From positions 1 to 56,372 of IMG/VR virus record IMGVR_UViG_3300032893_000057: a stretch of DNA of 56,372 nt; one strand, 5' to 3'. The position numbers and the translations under genes were made by a program. Origin of the DNA: a virus. This document shows positions 51,068 to 56,372 of the stretch, one piece after another. The notes beneath the pieces are model-generated. The model searched no databases. It was not told the DNA's origin and was given only the letters and a program-made list of their open reading frames with translations. Each line of letters begins with the position of its first letter. Within the stretch, counting starts at the first letter, position 1.

Positions 51068-52879
51068 GTGCGCAAGATCACTCGACGGCAGGCGATCATC
51101 AGCCTCGCCGGGACGGCGACGTTGGCGGGGGCGGCAGCAGCGGAGGCCTTCGGGCCGAGCGCTGAGCGGCTCACCACGGGGATGATGTTCATGGCGTCGT
51201 CGACGATCACGTCGGTGCCGTCGTCCTCGGGCGCGGGCAACTGGTCGAACCCGGCCACCTGGAACCTGGGGCGCGTCCCCACGGCCTCGGACGTGGTGGA
51301 GATCGCTGCCTCGACCACGGTCACCCTCGACGTCGACGCCTCGGTGGCCGGGCTCACCGTCGACGCGAGCGGCACGTTCCTGTTCGACCCCCACGCGTCG
51401 CGCTCGTTCATCTCGACCGGCAACGTGGTCGTCAGCGGCGTGCTCCAGATGCAGCCGATGTCGCCCGCCATCGTCCACCAGATGACGTTCTCGGGCATCG
51501 ACGAGACCCGCTTCGTCGGTGGGGGGATGATGCCGCTCGACTCCGACGTCGGCCTCTGGGTGATCGGCGCGGGCAAGCTGGTCGCCAACGGCGCGGCGAA
51601 GCGGGCCTGGTGCCACCTCACCGCCCCGGCCACGCCGGGTGCGTCCTCCATCACCGTCGAGGACGCGACGGGCTGGCAGGTCGGCGACGTCCTCGCCATC
51701 GCGCCGACCATCACCGCCACGAACGCCGACACGAACCCGTCGAACGGCAACTGGCCGATGCACACGAACACGGCCTACGACTTCGCCCTGGTCAAGGCCG
51801 TCTCGGGCACCACCGTGACGCTCGACCGCACGCTGACGTGGGCGCACCCGGCGATCACCCTCGTCGACGGCTCGGTCCACTACGCCGAGGTCCTCAACCT
51901 CACCCGCAACGTCCGCATCGCGGGCACCCCCTCGGGCTACACCCACACCTTCTTCCACTCCACCGTCGCCCAGGCCATCAACTACGTGGCGCTCCAGTTC
52001 GTCGGTCCTCGGGGCCTGGCCCCGTCGGTGCGCCAGGACACCAGCGGGCGCACGGGCTACGGCGCCTACCCGAACGAGGCTGGGGGCGCCGTCCTCGGGC
52101 GCTACGGCATCCACTACCACATGATGGAGAACGCCACCAATGGTGAGGTGTCGACAGGCGTGCTCGTGCAGAACTGCGGCAGCCACGGCATCGTGAGCCA
52201 CGACTCCTACGGCGTGACCTGGCGGGACACCATCGTCGACTTCTGCGCCGACTCCGCCTACTGGTGGGACAACCCCCAGCAGGGGCCGCCCGCGCCGACG
52301 AACCCGTTCTCGAACAACGTCACCTACGACCGCTGCCTGGCGTCGCGCGTCACGGCTGGGCACGAGAACGGCGCCTTCGACGCCTCCTGCGGCTCGGGGA
52401 ACGCGATGGTCAACGGCTGCACCGCCGTCGGCGGGCTGGGCAACGGGATGATCTGGCAGTCGTCCTCGGGGGTCTGGAGCGTGCAGGGCTTCGTCTCCCA
52501 CAACAACTCCGGCGACGGCCTGTTCTCCTGGACCCAGCACATCGCGCAGGAGGTCGACGGCGCCTACCTGTTCAACAACGGCGGCTTCGGGATCGACCAC
52601 GGCGCCTACGACAACGCCTTCCACTATGTGAACTGCGTGGTCGCCAAGAACGTCAGGGGCCCGGTGACGCTGCTCGCGGTCTCCGCCGGACCGCCCGACG
52701 GGGACATCACCCTCCAGGGCTGCAAGCTGGACGCGAGCGGCGAGGCCGCCTACTGCGTCACCTTCGCCGGGGCCGAGGTCGCCCCCGGCGGGCCGACCTA
52801 CATCACGGGCTGCTCGATGACGGGCTACACGGTGGCGCCGCTCGGGCCGACGAACGGCGTGCCGGTCCAGGTCTCCTAG
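51068..52879 (+). CDS. G8-domain and beta-helix protein with Tat-like leader
   Basis: A 603-residue protein from GTG 51068. Residues 1-30 resemble a twin-arginine leader (ITRRQAIISLAGTATLAGAA). A G8-like domain follows (GNWSNPATWNLGRVPTASDV, VEIAASTTVTLDVD). From about residue 290 onward are right-handed beta-helix turns (GVLVQNCGSHGIVSHDSYGV, TIVDFCADSAYWWDN, GCTAVGGLGNGMIWQSS). G8 plus beta-helix proteins usually bind or cleave polysaccharide. It could be a tailspike depolymerase, but a Tat leader on a virion protein is odd and suggests export by the host. Confidence 0.7.
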   Translation: MRKITRRQAIISLAGTATLAGAAAAEAFGPSAERLTTGMMFMASSTITSVPSSSGAGNWSNPATWNLGRVPTASDVVEIAASTTVTLDVDASVAGLTVDASGTFLFDPHASRSFISTGNVVVSGVLQMQPMSPAIVHQMTFSGIDETRFVGGGMMPLDSDVGLWVIGAGKLVANGAAKRAWCHLTAPATPGASSITVEDATGWQVGDVLAIAPTITATNADTNPSNGNWPMHTNTAYDFALVKAVSGTTVTLDRTLTWAHPAITLVDGSVHYAEVLNLTRNVRIAGTPSGYTHTFFHSTVAQAINYVALQFVGPRGLAPSVRQDTSGRTGYGAYPNEAGGAVLGRYGIHYHMMENATNGEVSTGVLVQNCGSHGIVSHDSYGVTWRDTIVDFCADSAYWWDNPQQGPPAPTNPFSNNVTYDRCLASRVTAGHENGAFDASCGSGNAMVNGCTAVGGLGNGMIWQSSSGVWSVQGFVSHNNSGDGLFSWTQHIAQEVDGAYLFNNGGFGIDHGAYDNAFHYVNCVVAKNVRGPVTLLAVSAGPPDGDITLQGCKLDASGEAAYCVTFAGAEVAPGGPTYITGCSMTGYTVAPLGPTNGVPVQVS

Positions 52880-52919
52880 CCGGGGCTACGCTGAGCCGCC
52901 GGTAGGCGAAAGGGCCTCT

Positions 52920-53426
52920 CTGGCGTTCACGATCCCCAACGACGTCATCGGCGGGACGACCGAGCAGCACGCCCAGGCCGCCCCCGACACGATCGACTTC
53001 CTGATGCTCCAGGAGGGCTACACCGGCCAGGGCGTCGTCACCGGCTGCGCCGCCACCGCGGACGGCACCGACCTCGTCATCAGCGTGGCCGCGGGCACGA
53101 TCGCGGTGGCAGGCATCGGTATCGGGGGCACGACTTCCGGCCAGATCGACACGGGCTCGGGGACGACGACGCTGTCGGCGGCCGACGCCACGAACCCCCG
53201 CTTCGACATCGTCTACATCACCACGGGCGGGTCCATCAGCCACGCCACGGGCACGGCCTCGTCCAACCCGATCTTCCCCTCGCTCTCGGCGGGCCAGATC
53301 GCCCTGGCGGCGGTCTATGTCGGGCCGACGGTCACGGCCATCCAGTCGGCCGACGTGATCGACAAGCGGGTCTTCGTGCCGTCCCCGGTGGCGCCGCTCT
53401 ACCAGATGGCCGTGAACTTCCGGTGA
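52920..53426 (+). CDS. Virion surface protein with CTG start
   Basis: A 168-residue protein. CTG 52920 follows AAAGGG and the shared context GCCTCTCTG; it gives MAFTIPNDVIGGTTEQHAQA. The first in-frame ATG would remove 28 residues of ordinary sequence. The rest is strand-rich and Thr/Gly-rich (TADGTDLVISVAAGTIAVAG), as in fibre attachment or baseplate-decoration proteins. It is followed by overlapping fibre-region genes. Confidence 0.65.
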   Translation: MAFTIPNDVIGGTTEQHAQAAPDTIDFLMLQEGYTGQGVVTGCAATADGTDLVISVAAGTIAVAGIGIGGTTSGQIDTGSGTTTLSAADATNPRFDIVYITTGGSISHATGTASSNPIFPSLSAGQIALAAVYVGPTVTAIQSADVIDKRVFVPSPVAPLYQMAVNFR

Positions 53427-53860
53427 TCGTCCTCTACGTCGCGGCCCCGGGCCAAGCCAACGCGGCGGCCCGCGAGGCCGCTCTCGCCGCGGTCGCGCCG
53501 ACGCCCGGCGAGGCCCTCCCCCGGGTCCAGGACATGCGCCTGCCGGTGCTCGTGCTCTACAGCCCGGTGCTCAACCAGTTCTCCAGCTACTACGACGACG
53601 GCACCCTCACCCAGGCGACCTACCTGGCCGACCCGATGTACGCCGAGGAGGTGACGGCCAGCAACGAGGCCACCATCCAGGCGAATGCCGAGACGGCCCT
53701 CACGACCAACGCCACCTTCCTCGGCCAGGGCGCGCCGACCTACCCGCTCACGATCGCCGAGCAGCAGGCGCTCGTGGCCCAGGTCGCCGCGCTGACCCAC
53801 CAGGTGAACGGCCTGATCCGCCTCGCGCTGGCGCAGTTCGACTCGACCGCAGGGACCTAA
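53423..53860 (+). CDS. Unknown virion-region protein
   Basis: A 145-residue protein from GTG 53423 (GTGA overlap). A beta-type start, then helices (QANAETALTTNATFLGQGAP; AEQQALVAQVAALTHQVNGL). Possibly a fibre-associated chaperone or trimeric coiled-coil part. Unknown. Confidence 0.6.
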   Translation: MIVLYVAAPGQANAAAREAALAAVAPTPGEALPRVQDMRLPVLVLYSPVLNQFSSYYDDGTLTQATYLADPMYAEEVTASNEATIQANAETALTTNATFLGQGAPTYPLTIAEQQALVAQVAALTHQVNGLIRLALAQFDSTAGT

Positions 53861-53872
53861 GGAGCAGCCTCT

Positions 53873-54274
53873 CTGGGTACAGCGCCCGTCTTCGCAGCCA
53901 CCCCGATCGTCGGTACCGGCGTCGTCCCGGCCTCCGCCGACACCTCGCTGACCGCGCCGACGAACCAGACCACGCTGTCGTGGTCGACGGCCATCGGCTC
54001 CTCGGGCGCCAAGATCGAGGAGATCGACGTGATCGGCCTGGGCACCACGGCGGCGGGCCTGGTCAACCTGTTCCTCTACGACGGCTCGGCCTACCACCTC
54101 TTCGACCAGGTCACCGTGACCGTGGTCGCCACCTCGACGACCGTGGCCTCGTTCTTCCAGCGCCGCTACTACCAGCAGTTGATCATCCCGAGCGGCTGGA
54201 GCCTGCGCATCACGAACACCGTGGCGGGCAACGTCAGCCTGGTCGGAGTGGTCGCCACCGGGGCCAACTTCTGA
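53873..54274 (+). CDS. Virion surface protein with CTG start
   Basis: A 133-residue protein from CTG 53873, eight bases after AAGGAG and again in GCCTCTCTG context; it gives MGTAPVFAATPIVGTGVVPA. The only in-frame ATG is at 54029, which would remove over a third of the protein. The pattern (GTTAAGLVNLFLYDGSAYHL, PSGWSLRITNTVAGNVSLVG) is a small beta-sandwich seen in tail-fibre regions. Confidence 0.65.
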   Translation: MGTAPVFAATPIVGTGVVPASADTSLTAPTNQTTLSWSTAIGSSGAKIEEIDVIGLGTTAAGLVNLFLYDGSAYHLFDQVTVTVVATSTTVASFFQRRYYQQLIIPSGWSLRITNTVAGNVSLVGVVATGANF

Positions 54275-54278
54275 GGCC

Positions 54279-55235
54279 ATGAACAACGGCGTCCTCCAGG
54301 GCTTCGCCATGCCCCTCGGGCGCCAGGCCGTCGACGTCCAGATCTTCACCGTCAACGCCCACGGCAACACCACGGGCGGGCTCTGGCGCAAGCCACCGGG
54401 CTGCCGCCAGGTGTGGGTGCTCATGCTCGGCGGCGGTGGCGGCGGCGGCAGCGGGCCGGTGGTGGCGTCGAGCACTTCGGCCGGTGGCGGGGGCGGCGGC
54501 CGCTGCGGCGGGGCGACAGGGTCCATCTTCTCCGCCTACGACCTGCCCGACGAACTGCCGGTCCAGGTTGGGGGCGCGGGGCTCGGCGGTCTCGCGGTCG
54601 GGACCGGCGCGAGCAACGGCAACGCCGGGGGCGCCGGGGGCGACTCGATCTTCGGCGCGTCGCCGAACAGCACGTTGTGGTGGCTGATGCGCGGCGCAGG
54701 CGGCGGCGGGGGCGGGGCAGGGCAGACGAACAACACCGGAACGGCCGGGTCGGCACCGGCCAACGCGTTCAACCCTGGCGGCAACGCGGGAGCGGGCACG
54801 AACGGTTCCGCGGGCGCCAACGGCAGCGTCAACACCGGGGGCATCGGCCCGGGGGTCTTCGCCATCCTCTTCGGCTCCGGGGCCGGTGGCGGCGGGATCA
54901 CGTCGGGGAACTCCCCCCAGGCGGGTGGTGCGACCACCGTGCAGACCTTCTGCGTCATCTTCGGGGCCACCATCGCGGGGGGGAGCGCCGGGGGCGGGGC
55001 GGGGCTGAACGGCTACGGCTACGACGAGTCCTTCGGGCTACCTCGGATGGCGCTCGGCTCGCTCTGGTCGACCGGCGGGACGGGTGGTGGCGCGAACACG
55101 TCAGGCCCTGGTGGCAACGGCGGCAACGGCGGGACGGGCTCCGGGGGCGGGGGGGGCGGCAGTACGCAGACCGGGCAGTTGTCCGGGGCCGGGGGCGATG
55201 GGGGCGATGGCGTGGTCATCGTGATCGGCCTGTGA
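54279..55235 (+). CDS. Glycine-rich adhesin, copy 1
   Basis: A 318-residue protein. An N-terminal module (VQIFTVNAHGNTTGGLWRKP) leads to many Gly tracts separated by short variable loops, ending DGGDGVVIVIGL. Gly-rich lattices of this type form the receptor-binding tips of some phage fibres (polyglycine-helix adhesins such as T4-like S16 gp38). It is the first of three tandem paralogues at the right end of the window. Confidence 0.7.
   Translation: MNNGVLQGFAMPLGRQAVDVQIFTVNAHGNTTGGLWRKPPGCRQVWVLMLGGGGGGGSGPVVASSTSAGGGGGGRCGGATGSIFSAYDLPDELPVQVGGAGLGGLAVGTGASNGNAGGAGGDSIFGASPNSTLWWLMRGAGGGGGGAGQTNNTGTAGSAPANAFNPGGNAGAGTNGSAGANGSVNTGGIGPGVFAILFGSGAGGGGITSGNSPQAGGATTVQTFCVIFGATIAGGSAGGGAGLNGYGYDESFGLPRMALGSLWSTGGTGGGANTSGPGGNGGNGGTGSGGGGGGSTQTGQLSGAGGDGGDGVVIVIGL
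54332..54401 (+). repeat. 70-base exact repeat, copy A
   Basis: Identical to 56253-56322. It encodes the shared N-terminal module of adhesin copies 1 and 3. Confidence 0.85.
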
Positions 55236-56206
55236 ACAACGGCGTACGCCGGGGCTTCCCGTTCAACCCGGGCGCCGCGCCCCTGCATGACGTGCAGGTG
55301 TTCCTCGTCACCGGCCACGGCAACACCACCCAGTACCTCTGGCGCAAGCCGCCCGGGGCCAGGATCGTGTTCGTGCTCGTCGCAGCCGGGGGCGGGGGCG
55401 GCGGGTCGGGAGGCATCAATGCCGTCAACAATGCCGTCAGCGGCGGAGCGGGTGGCGGTGACCCGGCCAAGAGCGCGGCGACCTTCGGGGCTGACGACCT
55501 GCCTGACGAGATGTTCGTCCAGGTCGGCGGGGCGGGGCTCGGCGGCCTTGCCGTATCGGGCACGACGATCGCTGGCAACTCCGGGGGCGCCGGGGGCGAC
55601 TCCTACTTCGGGACCTCCCCGAACGGCACCAGTCTGTGGCTGGTGCGCGCCAATGGGGGCATGGGTGGTCAGGGCGGGCAACTGGGGGCATCGTCCACCG
55701 GGGGCGCCGGGGGTTTAGGGTACATGCAGGGCAACGCGGGCGGCAACGGGTCGAACAGTGCCTCCCCAGGTAGCGACGGGGTCCAGAGCGGCTGGCAGTC
55801 CACGGCGCCAGCAGTGCTGACCTACGGTGCGAGCGGGTCGGGGGCGGCCGGGGGCGGGTGCAGCGCAGGCAACAGCGCCCAGGCGGGCGGTGCGGGCGCG
55901 AGCGTCGGGGCCTGCTGTATCGGCGGTGGGTCGTTCGAGGCGCTCGGGGGCGCGGCTGGGGGCAACCCTGGGGCCAACGGTCTGGGCTACGACTGGGTCT
56001 CGGGGCCACTGCGCTCATCGTTCTCGCTCTGGACAACGGGTGGCGGGGGTGGGGGCGCCGTGAACACGAGCGGTACGGGAGGAGCGGGCGGGCAGGGCGG
56101 GTTGTCCTCCGGCGGCGGGGGCGGTGGGTCGGGGCAGAACGGGGCGACGGCCTCGGGCGCGGGCGGCGACGGGGGCGACGGCCTGGTCATGGTGCTCGCG
56201 ATATGA
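55232..56206 (+). CDS. Glycine-rich adhesin, copy 2
   Basis: A 324-residue paralogue of the preceding protein, from GTG 55232 in a GTGA overlap. The start (VQVFLVTGHGNTTQYLWRKP) is the diverged form of the shared module, followed by Gly tracts and the same ending (GAGGDGGDGLVMVLAI). Loops differ strongly from copy 1, which suggests diversification of binding specificity. Confidence 0.7.
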   Translation: MNNGVRRGFPFNPGAAPLHDVQVFLVTGHGNTTQYLWRKPPGARIVFVLVAAGGGGGGSGGINAVNNAVSGGAGGGDPAKSAATFGADDLPDEMFVQVGGAGLGGLAVSGTTIAGNSGGAGGDSYFGTSPNGTSLWLVRANGGMGGQGGQLGASSTGGAGGLGYMQGNAGGNGSNSASPGSDGVQSGWQSTAPAVLTYGASGSGAAGGGCSAGNSAQAGGAGASVGACCIGGGSFEALGGAAGGNPGANGLGYDWVSGPLRSSFSLWTTGGGGGGAVNTSGTGGAGGQGGLSSGGGGGGSGQNGATASGAGGDGGDGLVMVLAI

Positions 56207-56372
56207 ACCGCGGTTGGGCGGAGGGTTTCCGCATCCCCAACCTCGCCGCGTCCGACGTCCAGATCTTCACCGTCAACGCCCACGGCAACACCACGGGCGG
56301 GCTCTGGCGCAAGCCACCGGGCGCGGCGCTGGTCATCGTGATGGCCCTCGGCGGCGGCGGCGGGGGGTCGGG
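56203..56372 (+). CDS. Glycine-rich adhesin, copy 3 (runs off the window)
   Basis: Starts at ATG 56203 (ATGA overlap) and is cut by the window end after 56 codons. The N-terminal module is nearly identical to copy 1, including a 70-base exact DNA match, and a Gly tract begins at the edge. Confidence 0.65.
   Translation, partial: MNRGWAEGFRIPNLAASDVQIFTVNAHGNTTGGLWRKPPGAALVIVMALGGGGGGS
56253..56322 (+). repeat. 70-base exact repeat, copy B
   Basis: Identical to 54332-54401, while the intermediate paralogue has diverged. A recent duplication or gene conversion is likely. Confidence 0.85.

Noticed and set aside
50843-52624. 593-codon open frame on the minus strand
   Set aside because: Shadow of the G8/beta-helix gene and the methyltransferase end; no motifs and no start signals.
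1-56372. tRNA genes, CRISPR arrays, integrase, recognisable phage repressor or sigma factor genes
   Set aside because: I looked for T-loop-like GTTCGANNC with matching stems, spaced direct repeats, tyrosine/serine recombinase motifs and sigma region 2/4 pairs, and found none that I could support. A weak or diverged example cannot be excluded by eye.

Overview
The window is a very GC-rich stretch of a tailed double-stranded DNA phage of an actinobacterium. The host inference rests on a WhiB-type regulator, a surface protein ending in an LAxTG sortase-E-like signal, many GTG starts, and promoters whose -10 box lies 7 to 9 bases before a start codon (leaderless transcripts). Genes are packed with ATGA, GTGA and occasionally CTGA overlaps. 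No integrase, recognisable phage repressor, tRNA, CRISPR array or sigma factor gene is visible here.

Layout. 1-2900: mostly leftward small genes, a free HNH nuclease and a secreted lysozyme-like enzyme. 3100-6700: recombination and replication block (Gam-like, ERF annealing protein, replisome-organiser-like protein with lambda-like iterons inside its gene, helicase-loader-like protein, WhiB). 6660-17900: small zinc-ribbon proteins, two DNA methyltransferases, HNH nucleases, a VRR-NUC-like nuclease, a DUF932-like protein and HTH regulators. 17940-23290: envelope block (small membrane proteins, Thr/Pro-rich sortase-type surface protein, LysM-lysozyme protein, DUF4230-like protein). 23260-27200: small unknown genes arranged around a symmetrical divergent promoter. 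27270-42590: packaging and head genes (TerS-like, TerL with intein, portal-MuF-Nudix fusion, and an 850-residue protein with Zeta-kinase, ParB-like and zinc-metallopeptidase modules). 42590-46380: a leftward island of accessory genes with DUF3560-like and LPD29-like proteins. 46480-56372: virion surface genes (fibres, a G8/beta-helix protein with a Tat-like leader, three tandem glycine-rich adhesins), two glycosyltransferase-like genes, a methyltransferase and an HNH nuclease.

Three things stand out. First, the TerL intein (30120-31112) has no endonuclease in its own reading frame. The opposite strand, in exact codon register, encodes a 293-residue protein with two HTH segments and a Vsr/DUF559-like nuclease fold, so the homing endonuclease appears to be antisense to the intein. 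Second, fifteen sites match the sigma-28 (FliA/WhiG) promoter pattern CTCAAGT or CTAAAG, N13-14, GCCGATA, mostly a few bases upstream of accessory genes on both strands. Several sit exactly 16 bases downstream of a second repeated element, the palindrome CTACCGCGGTAG, whose right end forms a -10 box. This suggests a regulon tied to a flagellar or sporulation sigma factor. Third, several genes, including three virion genes with good Shine-Dalgarno sequences, have no usable start other than CTG.

All functions are read from sequence motifs only; no database search was run.
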